From assembly GCA_037355855.1 (NCBI GenBank), contig CM074767.1:1116001-1180000 (forward strand): DNA of 64,000 nucleotides, read 5' to 3'. The position numbers and the translations under genes are program-made. The notes under the pieces are model-generated. The model was not told the origin of the DNA and searched no databases. It worked only from the letters and a program-made list of their open reading frames with translations. Positions 1 to 9,564 of the stretch are shown here, one piece after another. Within the stretch, counting starts at the first letter, position 1. Each line of letters opens with the position of its first letter. The stretch comes from Pseudo-nitzschia pungens. Its lineage: Eukaryota > Bacillariophyta > Bacillariophyceae > Bacillariales > Bacillariaceae.

Positions 1-2681
1 CGCTGTGTCCAATCACTGCACTGGTCGTCTTTCCTGAGTGGCTTGCGAAAATATCTCTCTGCACATCTTTTCAAGCCAGGAACTCTGCCGTTGCGAGTTT
101 CGCTCGGTGATGCCAGCAAGCGTTGGATATCGAGGCACCGGGATTCCACCATTGCCAAGGACGGTACGATGTTGTTGCTACCATCGCCGCTGTTAGCATC
201 AATACCAGCATATTTGCGCAATTGGCGAAGATCCCCTCCAAAGGCAAAACCTACCACTAACATGTCACAAGACGCGGAACCAAAAAGCCATGACACAAAA
301 CTTTTGGCAACGTCTTGGAAGCAGTCTTGATTGGAAAGAAGATCAATAACAAAAGACCTTAGTATCGATTGAGTAGTGGTCCCATCTTCGTCATCGTTCC
401 CATTATTCTGGAAAGTGCTGGGCGGATTTTCGTCGATATAAGCGATCTGCAGAGTCGCAACGGACATGGTTCTCAATATGCTCACTTTTTTCTTGTTGGC
501 GTTGGCACCTTCCCCTTTCGCCGAAGGGAAGTTGGTGGTAAAATACCATTCCGAATCAATTGCAATCATGCTCGGAAGGCGATATGGTGGAGGTCTTTGT
601 GATAAATTATACCTTAGTCTTGATAGCTCTTCAGCAGTATCGATAAATATGGGTGGAACGACTTGGACCGAGTTTGCAGAAGCATCCTTAGTAGCTTCAC
701 CGATGTCGTTCTTGGCCTCATGGCCATCGTCATCTTTTCCCTTACACAATGGAGCTGGCAGTGCTGATTTTACAGGTAACGCCAAAAACGAAGATTTACT
801 GTCTGATTCAAAGATAAAAGTAGGAATGGCCAAAGGAAGGGCATCGTACGCAGCTCGCACAAGAGGATTTTCCTCCAGAGTCATGGGAGCTTCGAAAACT
901 CCATTTCGGTCGTTCGTTTTCTTCCTTGTCTTGTTCCCTCTTTCCTTTTTCCTTGGATTGTTTCGGTTGCGAGGATCGGCGAGGGTGATGTTCATATGCA
1001 ACTCCTCAATCTCATGCCACAATTTCTGTAGTTGATCCCTTTCATTTTCCAATATGCCACTCGCCGGAGTTGTCAATATCGTATCATATTCTTCGTGATC
1101 ATTCTGTTCACCGTCGTTTAGTTCATCGGTTGACAACAGCAACAACGATTTAAGAAGTTGAATGTTACCCTTCACAGACTTTCTCAAAAATGTCGGCAAC
1201 CAGTGTTGATACTGTCGATGTTGTTGTTCTCCATTGCTGCTCTCGGCCGACTCGATCTCTTGTTCCTTCTTTTGCTTTTGTTGCAGTCGCAGGATCGTCA
1301 ACAAATCCGGGAGGATACAATCAAGCGTGATACTTGACGGGGAGGAGATACAAGCAGGATTGGTATTACTGGTCGATATTGGTTTTCCAGATTTCACAGT
1401 GCATGTGGTGGAAGCAGCCGAGGCTCTCCCTAAAACATATTTAACCCGTCCACATGCAATGTTGAGTTTGGAAATTTCCTCTTTCGATAGCAAATCCACG
1501 TAGTCTTCGTAGCTCTTTTTGTTCTTGCCATTTGATTTGCATGAACCTTTTGCTATGTTGTTGCTGTTTCCCGGAAGGACCTCAGCTGGAACTTCGAAAG
1601 TCATCCCGTTCAATTCGACTGCCATCTTTGTGGTATTTTCATTTGATAGCTTCCGAAGCGCTTCGAGCTGTTTGGCATTAGCAACGTAGTTCTGTGACAA
1701 ATTCATATGCAGGACCCGATTGCTTGAGGTCTTTGCAGCTGCCTCAAGAATACCTTGAAGATCCAATTCTCCCAGCTGGCGGTTGAGGTACAGCAACTCA
1801 ATGGGGTGATGATTCTTTTCCAAACAAGAGGCAAGGGCCTTTGACCCTCGAAGCCCGCATTCGTTGTAGGAAAATCCCAATTCTCGGAGATTGCTCTTGC
1901 ACGCAGTCCCTACATCTGGCACCAAAACCTCGGCAAAGAATTCTTCCAAACGCCTGTCATTGAGGCCCGAGCACTTGGGCATCCACAGGCGTTTTAGATT
2001 GATGGCGCAGGCCTTTTTCAATCCCCGAAACAAACTAGGGTACTGCTCTTCCGGCCGCAGAAATCGGCACGAATTGAATTCCAGGACTTCCAGACCGGAA
2101 AAGGTGCAATCCTTGTCGCCACAGGCAGCAGAAAGATCCGCAACAGACGCCAGTCCCTCAGAAAGAGACTTTAAAAACCGCAGTTCTTCCCCACCTCGAA
2201 AGCGGATGGCAGTCAGATGTAATTCTCGAAGCGGGCAGTGACGATAGCCAAAGTCGACTTCGAAATTCCACTTTATCCCGTCATATCGCTGGTGTTGCTT
2301 CACTTCAAGAATCTCGGTGCTACGAACAGCTTGTTGCAAGACCGAAGAAATGAATTTTCCGCTGGCCTTTTCGAAGGTGATTTTCTTCCAGAAGCGATAG
2401 CGAATCAACGCTACCATCTTCCGGGCCTTTTCGGGATTGGCAAAGGTGAGCCTGCAGACATACAACACGTGATCTTCATTTTGCTCATTTTCATTGGAAG
2501 TTCCATCGGTGTGTTTCGTTGGTTCGGATTCCCGTTCAACACTATTTGTTTGATCCAACTGTGGATTGTTGTGATCTATTCCAAGTTCACAGAGGACAAT
2601 ATTGAGCGATCGTCCGCTTCGGATCCCGTCGTCTTCAAAGGATGTGATTTTGGTTTTGATCTTGCGTGCACGGACATCCAT
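1..2681 (-). CDS. LRR-region plus DEDDy 3'-5' exonuclease protein (EXD3/Mut-7/WRN-exo-like), 3' end outside window
   Basis: The minus strand is open from the ATG at 2681-2679 to base 1, giving 893 residues without a stop. The ATG is the first one in frame after a TGA at 2720-2718. Residues about 145-345 contain irregular leucine-rich repeats of the ribonuclease-inhibitor type (GLEVLEFNSCRFL, NLKRLWMPKCSGLNDRRL, NLRELGFSYNECGL). A charged, low-complexity linker follows. From about residue 700 there is a DnaQ-like exonuclease domain: motif I is D709-x-E711 (IAIDSEWY), motif II is VVGFAFGGDLRQL with D817, and LDIQRLL and GLKRCAERYFRKPL...SDW follow as in the EXD3/Mut-7/WRN exonuclease group. The third motif (Y-x3-D) lies beyond the window. 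Family knowledge predicts Mg-dependent 3'-5' trimming of RNA or DNA; the substrate is unknown. The exonuclease call is strong; the LRR call is good. Confidence 0.85.
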   Translation of the reverse strand, partial: MDVRARKIKTKITSFEDDGIRSGRSLNIVLCELGIDHNNPQLDQTNSVERESEPTKHTDGTSNENEQNEDHVLYVCRLTFANPEKARKMVALIRYRFWKKITFEKASGKFISSVLQQAVRSTEILEVKQHQRYDGIKWNFEVDFGYRHCPLRELHLTAIRFRGGEELRFLKSLSEGLASVADLSAACGDKDCTFSGLEVLEFNSCRFLRPEEQYPSLFRGLKKACAINLKRLWMPKCSGLNDRRLEEFFAEVLVPDVGTACKSNLRELGFSYNECGLRGSKALASCLEKNHHPIELLYLNRQLGELDLQGILEAAAKTSSNRVLHMNLSQNYVANAKQLEALRKLSNENTTKMAVELNGMTFEVPAEVLPGNSNNIAKGSCKSNGKNKKSYEDYVDLLSKEEISKLNIACGRVKYVLGRASAASTTCTVKSGKPISTSNTNPACISSPSSITLDCILPDLLTILRLQQKQKKEQEIESAESSNGEQQHRQYQHWLPTFLRKSVKGNIQLLKSLLLLSTDELNDGEQNDHEEYDTILTTPASGILENERDQLQKLWHEIEELHMNITLADPRNRNNPRKKERGNKTRKKTNDRNGVFEAPMTLEENPLVRAAYDALPLAIPTFIFESDSKSSFLALPVKSALPAPLCKGKDDDGHEAKNDIGEATKDASANSVQVVPPIFIDTAEELSRLRYNLSQRPPPYRLPSMIAIDSEWYFTTNFPSAKGEGANANKKKVSILRTMSVATLQIAYIDENPPSTFQNNGNDDEDGTTTQSILRSFVIDLLSNQDCFQDVAKSFVSWLFGSASCDMLVVGFAFGGDLRQLRKYAGIDANSGDGSNNIVPSLAMVESRCLDIQRLLASPSETRNGRVPGLKRCAERYFRKPLRKDDQCSDWTQ

Positions 2682-5172
2682 CCTGGCGCTCCCGCTTCCT
2701 TTCTCAACTAAGGTTTCTCAGAGTGGATGTGGGACTCCAGGCACCATTGATTGTCTCAGAATAGGCACAGACGTATTGTACGAAGTATCAGGTGGTTTTT
2801 TGCTACCATGTGTCATCGACGGGAGAGCGAAAGGTTTGGGCGGATGATGTTGTTGTTGTTGTTGTTGTTGTTGGAAGGATGAATCCCGAGCAAAGAATGG
2901 TGACAATCAACGACGACGCATTCCTTGGTCGGCTGTATCATTTTGTTTTTGATCTGCGGTGGCGGAGGTTACGAGGAATGCCGATTGATTGGATGATGGG
3001 TGGACGGGTCTGCAGAGGATGTATCAGGCGATGGGAGTGAAAGTGCCCTAAACACATAAAATGTCACATTCTGATACATACCCAGAAATTTACTTAACCC
3101 AAAAAACAATTTGTCAATCTGTTTTGAAGTTGCGTTTCAAAAACGAACTCGTGGAAAACTCTGTTTCAAGAGGTCGCACGTAAGGTTACGAACGTATTCA
3201 TAAGTTGCCGTAAGGACAACTTTTTCCTATCGCTACGCACCTCTACTAGCAGCACGATAGCAAAACATGCCACTGTTACTTTTGGCTTCTTGATGTGCTT
3301 TCTGACAATGGGTGAGTAGTAGATAACAAAAACATGCCGATTACTTCGAAGTGCTGATTGAGTTTTTCAGAACGAAAAACTTGACCGTGGGGCTGAAACA
3401 AACAAACTCGGAGGAAAAGGAAGATTTTACTCACCGTATTTTGGCTTCTTAAACTTCTACTAATGTTTCATTGCTCCGTTACTGGTCGTGCTATTAGTAT
3501 TCTCAAAAGTGCCGGTAGTTTCGTGTAAGGGTCCTTCTTCCCTCTTTCATTTACTAGTAGTTCTAGTGGTGGTGGTAGTAGTAGTAGTACTAAGAACTTC
3601 TTTCCATCCTTGATTGATTATCCATACTGCACTTTCCAGCTTCCCTATTTCTTACATTTCTTCAAAAAATAGTGATGTCTCCTACTATTATTTGCTGGAT
3701 GTGTACTGTGGGATTCTTTTGTAGTAGTAAAAGAATAAGCACTCCACCCATTAGAGGACCAGCACCCTCCTGCAGTAGAACCAAACAGCTACTACTTACA
3801 AACAGGAGGGTAGTTTGTACTAGTACTGCTGGTGGTTGTAGTAGCCATAATAATCAGACCCGCCGGGTGAAGCGAAAGCAAATTGTTTGTTCTTCCTTTC
3901 TTCTAACTCGTGTACCCTAAGGTCTTACCCTACCTAGTAGATGGTGGACCTAGTACTAGTAGAAGCTCGTCGTCCAATAGATGATGCATAAGAGTCTCCT
4001 GAAGAGCTTGTGGAACAAGTTTGGTCCTGGTCATTTTCCTTCTCATTTTCAATTGATACCATTAGGTCCTAAGTTACTACATCTTAGATTGCAACTATTA
4101 GGTCCTACAAGAACAGGGACAATAGCTTTCGAATTTTTCAAGAGAAGAACCTTTGTAAACATTAATTAAATGCGATTTTTCATGATGAAGTTGTTTCGTT
4201 GATACCAGATACAATTAAGTTACCGATACGAATACAAAAGTTTTACTTCGTAGTAGCTCCTCAAAATTCAGAATTGTACGTAAGGCTTAAATCTAGGAGA
4301 CCACAACATGTCAATTGAAGCATGAGTTCTTCTTATGGATTGTACCAATGAACTACGAGATTAAAAAATAGACATAACGCTCCCAAGGTCATCCGTAGAT
4401 CGTTCTACAGAAGAAAACACGATCAAAAACCTCCGGCAGCAATAATAATTGATCTGCTATTTATGCCAATTTTGTCGAGCAGTTCAAGCGTTCCGATGGA
4501 TGCCGAATAGGTTTTGTTAATAAAAGGATCAATAGCCATCGAATGGTACACGTTTTTCCGAATTTTCCAGCGAACCGATTTATGCTCGGAACTCTCCCTG
4601 ATTACCAACTTCGGGGTTCGCAGTCTCCCCCATCGAATCCGTTGCGAGCAGCACCGACGAGAGACTACTATGGCAGCACCCCAGTGCGTGACCGAAGAGT
4701 ACGAATCGGTTTCCCACGACCATCACGTTGATTCGGACAAACACGGCACACCGAAAGTTAACCTTGCCGTTTTGTTGTTTAGGCTACCCGGTCTGCGACG
4801 GTGTGGTGGCTGATAAGTCGATACCGGGCAAGTCAAACGAAGAATTCCGCCTCCGTTCGGCAATCCAAGCCGAGAGGGTGCACTTCAATCGAAACCAGAG
4901 AAGCACGATTCCTCGGAGACATCGACCCAGTACCGGATCCATTCCGCATCGATTCACAAAATTAACACATCGGGAAAGGCGACGAAACTTGTTGCAATTT
5001 CGATTTCGATTTCAATTCTTTCAATCAATTTCCATATCAATCCAACCATACGAGTACAATTGCCAAGTGCAAAGAACATTGTATTGAATTCGTATCCGGC
5101 ATAGTATCAAAATCAATTCAATTCAATTCAATTCAATTCCATTATTTTTGAATTCCATTTTGAATTTCCAAT
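2682..5172. other. Intergenic region with simple repeats; no convincing gene
   Basis: I see no supportable gene. 2848-2871 is a (GTT)n run; on the minus strand it reads as poly-Gln in the frame of the LRR-exonuclease but is cut off by a TGA at 2718-2720, so it is probably 5' UTR. 3555-3590 and 3720-3840 carry TAG/TAC/GTA triplet repeats. 5113-5138 is an (ATTCA)n pentanucleotide run that ends about 35 bp before the next start codon. The short open frames here have no coding character. Confidence 0.6.
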
Positions 5173-8100
5173 ATGCCTCGTTCCAGATCCGTTGACAAGA
5201 GACTCCGCGAGAAGAATTTTGGAAGGTACACTTCTTCTCCTTCTTCTTCCGCTCTTGGTGACTACGACTACGACTACAACTACGACTATAACCACAACTC
5301 CAATTACGACTATGATATCCGCGATTCCGTGAGGATCAAATCATCGTCAACATCATCATCAACATCGAGATCAACATCGAGATCAACATCCAAGAACCGA
5401 TCGAAGAGCCGGTCGAGGGGCAGTGGCACCATCAAAAAGAGAAGCAACCACAGCAGGAGATCCTCCCTCGACGAAGATTCCGTCCACACCGAATCCACGA
5501 CCGGAACCTATTCCACGGGAATGACGTCCATTCGTGGAGGAGACGAGGAAGAAACCGCGACGACGACGACGACTCCGTCTCGGGAAAAAAAGCAACAGCA
5601 ACAACGACAACAACGGCCATCCTCGTCATCGAATCTCTCGACGTATTCCTCCTCCTCCAAGGGACGAACCCGCAGCAAGAGTTCGAAACGCTCGTCGACG
5701 CGAGCCAGGAGCAAGGGCAGCAGAAGAGACTCAAAAACCAACTCGGATGGAGACGACGGCGAGCGATCCCAAAAATCCAGCAAGACGCGAAGCAAGAGTC
5801 GTTCCGGCAAACGTTACAGTGTCAGCAGCAGCAACAGCAACAGCAACAGCGGCAGCAACAATACTAATACTCGTCCGCACAGGAAACCCACCATTGTGTC
5901 ACCATCCGGCAGGGGCAAACGGAGCAAGAGTGTTTCCAGCCAATCCTCGGATCGGATACGACCACGGTCTTGGGCCGTTTCGTCTTTGTCCACACCATCC
6001 ACGCCGTTGACACGGCTGGAAGCAAGACTCGAATCCGGGAACAACGACGCGCCGCTGACACCTCCCCTCCGGAATTCCCGAAAAAAATCTCCCACCCGGG
6101 GAGACGGAGTCCGACGGACGCGAAGCAGCTGCGTCGATACCGTGCCGGTGCCGAAATCCTCTTCGACCGCAACGACGGCATCGCTGTCGGGATCTGGATC
6201 TGGATCGGCCTCGGTAGCCTCAACGACCACAGCCAGGAGCAAGAAGAGAGGTTCCGGGACGACAACGACTTCGAATTCGACTTCGACTTCGACTTCGAAA
6301 ATGGTTCCGAAACCGCCACCCAAGGCACCGGGACGCAGAAAATCCTACTCGCTCATGAGAGAGAGCAGCAACCACAGTAGTGTTAATCCGAGGCGTCATT
6401 CGAACAATAGTAATAGTAGTAATGGCAACAACAACAACAACAATAATAATAATAATTCGAGACGAACCTCCTTTTCGGGGGCCATGGCATCGGCCACTGC
6501 TGGGAACGCCCTGCCGACATCGTCGACATCGTCGTCTGCCAAACAACGGGGGGCGAAGCAACTCCCACGATTGGCACAAGAGGAAATGTCACCGATTGTC
6601 TTTTCGCCCTCGTCGTCATCCTTGTATTCGGAATCCTCGCCCGATGCCATTAATAGCAACAACAATGGCCACGGCAGAGCCAAACTCAAAACAAAGAACA
6701 ACACTCTTCTGAACAAGCTCAACAAGGCTTTGATCGACAACGATCATCCTCTCGGGGAGAGCAATGTTTTCCACGTGGGTGAATCCTTTGATGCGGTGTG
6801 GAACCAAGAAAGCAGCCGGAAGAATTTGAATGCGAATGCGAAAAGGAATACCCATTCTGCTGCCAAGAAGAAGAATAACAATGGCGCCAAGAACGCGGAC
6901 GGCGAGGAAGAAAACCACACCGAACTATTGCGCAAAGCATCGAAAGATTCGAATGAAAATGAAGATGCCTTGTCTCGCGAACTCGAATCCAAGAAACGGG
7001 AATACGACCAACAACTCAAAGCAATCAAGAAACGTTACGACGAACAACTCGAAGAAGCCGAGCGTCGGCACAGGGAGCAACTCGAGGAAAAAGAACGGGA
7101 CTTTCGGAAACAAATCCTAGACAACGAAGCGAGTTTCGAGGACTTTAGGGATCAGATAGAATTGTTGCAATTGGCACTAGACAACTCCGACGAGGAGGCC
7201 CGGAAAATGCAGGAGCAGTTGGTCGATGCCCAGGACGAAAACAAGATTCTCATGGAAGAACTCGAGCAGTTGTTGACGGAGAAGAAGAGCAATTCGGATG
7301 CCAACACTGCCACGGAGGGAAAAGCGGCGGAAGCGGAACAACGTGTCCGAGAACTGGAACAAGAACTGAAGGATGCCACCAATGTGGCGAACCTGCAGCT
7401 GGAAGAACTCGACGAACAGGTCGACGGCCTCCAGAAAAAACTCAATGCGGAGCGCCTCGAATCGACCTCCAAGATTCAATCGAGAGACCAGACCATCGAG
7501 GAACTGCTGTTCAAACTCCGACGGTACGAAGCAGTCCCGTCGACGTCTCCTTCCGATGCACAAAACAACCGCGGCGACGATTCGTCGTCGTCGCAAAAGA
7601 GGACCAGCGCCATTTCTACCGACGACGTGAACTCGATCGAATCCGCCAAACAAAAGGTCTACGAGGCACGCGCCGATGCGACGTTGGTGCGCGAGAGCCT
7701 GGAAAACACCAACAAGAAATGCGCCGAGCTCACCATTGCCAACGCGGAACTCCTCGACAAGTTTTCCAAGCTGACGGACACGTCTCGCAAGCGCGAGGAT
7801 CTGGAACTCCAGGTCTTGGAATGGACCGAACGAACCTACCGATGGAAATCCCGTGCCGAGGAAGCCGAGCGCAAGCTGGCGTCTTGTGCTGCCGGCGCGG
7901 TCGACCAGAATGGAAATGGCAGTGGCAGTGGCCATCCTGCCAACAACAATGGTGCCTCTGGGTTTTCGAGTGGTGACGACAATACCGGTACTCGCCAGGA
8001 CATGATGCTGCTGGCAGCCATTGAAAAATCCAACACCAACGGCAACAACAACAACGGCAACAACATCAATAACAACAACAATGGAAACAACGGCGGAAGG

Positions 8101-8379
8101 TGGTCCATTTTTCGGAGAAAGAGCGACACGGGAGAACTCGAGGCGGCTGCCGCCGCCGTTTCGGCGTCCGATGCCCATGCCGCGGAACAAAAAACGATTT
8201 CGGAACTGGAATCTACCATTTCCCAATTGCGGAGCGAAATGGTTCAGCAGTCCACGGCACACAAAGAGGAGGCATACATCATCAAGAAGAAAATCGCCAA
8301 TCTGGAGGCCGAGAACGAGGCGTTGATCCTCAAGAATGCCACTCTCGAGGAGATTTCTCGCTTTCAGGAATACCAATGA
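5173..8379 (+). CDS. Ser/Arg/Asn-rich coiled-coil protein, function unknown
   Basis: This is a single open frame of 1068 residues from an ATG in a clear context (MPRSRSVDKRLREK). Residues 1-240 are dominated by Arg-Ser, Ser and Thr runs like an SR/RS-rich region, with a tyrosine-aspartate patch near residues 33-48 (DYDYDYNYDYN). Poly-Asn occurs near residue 420 and again near 960. The second half is heptad-rich coiled coil: about 585-705, 720-785, 820-905 and 1005-1068. No catalytic domain is visible. The combination suggests a scaffold or cytoskeleton/centrosome-type protein, but that is only a guess. Several long antisense frames over this gene are composition shadows. No homologous family is recognised. 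Confidence 0.8.
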   Translation: MPRSRSVDKRLREKNFGRYTSSPSSSALGDYDYDYNYDYNHNSNYDYDIRDSVRIKSSSTSSSTSRSTSRSTSKNRSKSRSRGSGTIKKRSNHSRRSSLDEDSVHTESTTGTYSTGMTSIRGGDEEETATTTTTPSREKKQQQQRQQRPSSSSNLSTYSSSSKGRTRSKSSKRSSTRARSKGSRRDSKTNSDGDDGERSQKSSKTRSKSRSGKRYSVSSSNSNSNSGSNNTNTRPHRKPTIVSPSGRGKRSKSVSSQSSDRIRPRSWAVSSLSTPSTPLTRLEARLESGNNDAPLTPPLRNSRKKSPTRGDGVRRTRSSCVDTVPVPKSSSTATTASLSGSGSGSASVASTTTARSKKRGSGTTTTSNSTSTSTSKMVPKPPPKAPGRRKSYSLMRESSNHSSVNPRRHSNNSNSSNGNNNNNNNNNNSRRTSFSGAMASATAGNALPTSSTSSSAKQRGAKQLPRLAQEEMSPIVFSPSSSSLYSESSPDAINSNNNGHGRAKLKTKNNTLLNKLNKALIDNDHPLGESNVFHVGESFDAVWNQESSRKNLNANAKRNTHSAAKKKNNNGAKNADGEEENHTELLRKASKDSNENEDALSRELESKKREYDQQLKAIKKRYDEQLEEAERRHREQLEEKERDFRKQILDNEASFEDFRDQIELLQLALDNSDEEARKMQEQLVDAQDENKILMEELEQLLTEKKSNSDANTATEGKAAEAEQRVRELEQELKDATNVANLQLEELDEQVDGLQKKLNAERLESTSKIQSRDQTIEELLFKLRRYEAVPSTSPSDAQNNRGDDSSSSQKRTSAISTDDVNSIESAKQKVYEARADATLVRESLENTNKKCAELTIANAELLDKFSKLTDTSRKREDLELQVLEWTERTYRWKSRAEEAERKLASCAAGAVDQNGNGSGSGHPANNNGASGFSSGDDNTGTRQDMMLLAAIEKSNTNGNNNNGNNINNNNNGNNGGRWSIFRRKSDTGELEAAAAAVSASDAHAAEQKTISELESTISQLRSEMVQQSTAHKEEAYIIKKKIANLEAENEALILKNATLEEISRFQEYQ

Positions 8380-9564
8380 ACGAAAGAAAGAAAAGAACCA
8401 TTGATGAATGAATGAATGAATGAATGATGGAATGAATGATTGGCACGGAATGCGAAATACAGAAATCGCTCCCAAACATAAATCATGGATGGATTCGAAC
8501 GAAACATTCCACGAGTACTGGTACCGTATACACTCCCGTCTCTACTTGTTCGAACGGTTGCTATTATACTATTATTTAACTAATAGTATAATAACAACCA
8601 TTGTAACATCTATCGATGCTAACTTGATTGAGTTCGATAGAATCACACCAATGCAATACGAAGTTTAGTTTTTGAAGTTTTCTTTTCAAAAGTATGATGC
8701 TGTGGTGATAAAAATAATTCATTGTATTACTAACAAAAATAATATTATCATAATATTAATGATACATCAGTATTATCATAATATTAACATAATATCAGAT
8801 GCATGATGAGTACCAACGACCCTACTGCAATATCCCCGACACGACATTATTTCGGTGGTCGCCGATCGATATATACAATGGTACCGCGGCTACCTTTGGC
8901 GATGCGGATGTATCTTCTCTCAAAACCAAAGACGTCCAAACCAAAGCTCGACTGGGCTTTTCATTTCGAAACACCGAAACCCATCTTGTTCTCGTTCGTC
9001 TCCATTCACGTAGGTGGCAGGGTGATTCAAACTTTGAACTCACCGGACACAATGATTAACTATCCAACTTTCGTTGGCATTGTAGTGCGTCGACCCGATC
9101 GGGATGCGATAGGAGCAGAAGGCAAGCGCCTACCAACCAACCCACACACCGCGAATGGGTTGCGTTCGAGTTGTGGCGCTGCCAAGGAATGGAACCCAAC
9201 CATTGGGAAAAAAGGACGACGATCCGGAGCAGCAGCAGCAGCAGCAGCCCCCACACAAAAAGAGCTGTCAAACGGTAGACCATCGGCGCGTGAACAAACA
9301 AAAAGATATCTCTCCGGTTGCAAAGTAGACACCCTGCGGGGACTTCCTCGCTGGAATTCGTCGCAGATTCGCCTTCGCGCAACACGGCTGCGACCGGGAT
9401 GCAACTCCCTTGCTCGTTCATTTCATGGCTTGCGTTTCGAATCCTTATAGTACGTTCGGTTCCGTTCTATTTCGTTTCGGTGTTCCCAATTTGGATGGAT
9501 GATTCGTTCCCATTCGTTCCGATTCGATTCGATTCCATTCTTTCCGGTTGGATTTTTCCCCCCA
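8380..9564. other. Intergenic region with hairpin, ATGA repeat and AT-rich stretch
   Basis: 8404-8426 is an (ATGA)n microsatellite just after the stop of the coiled-coil gene. 8556-8599 is a strong inverted repeat (separate entry). 8730-8800 is AT-rich with repeated TATTATCATAATATTAA units. An ATG-initiated frame at 8803-9450 (215 residues) has no recognisable domain and includes a poly-Ala run from a CAG repeat at 9228-9247; I treat it as doubtful. 9505-9545 is rich in GATTC repeats. Confidence 0.5.
8556..8599. repeat. Near-perfect inverted repeat, 19-bp arms with 6-nt loop
   Basis: The arms 8556-8574 and 8581-8599 pair at 18 of 19 positions around the loop TTTAAC. The site is about 180 bp downstream of the stop codon of the coiled-coil gene. 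It could be a 3' UTR hairpin, a remnant of a small foldback element, or a precursor-like RNA; the sequence alone does not decide. Confidence 0.8.

Noticed and set aside
1..2711. Series of plus-strand frames (95-189 residues)
   Set aside because: They are antisense to the continuous 893-residue LRR-exonuclease frame.
7177..8475. 432-residue minus-strand open frame
   Set aside because: Antisense shadow of the coiled-coil gene caused by its Glu/Lys/Asp codon use; no domain.
8803..9450. 215-residue ATG frame
   Set aside because: No domain, includes poly-Ala from a CAG run, overlapped by equally long frames on the other strand; not enough support.
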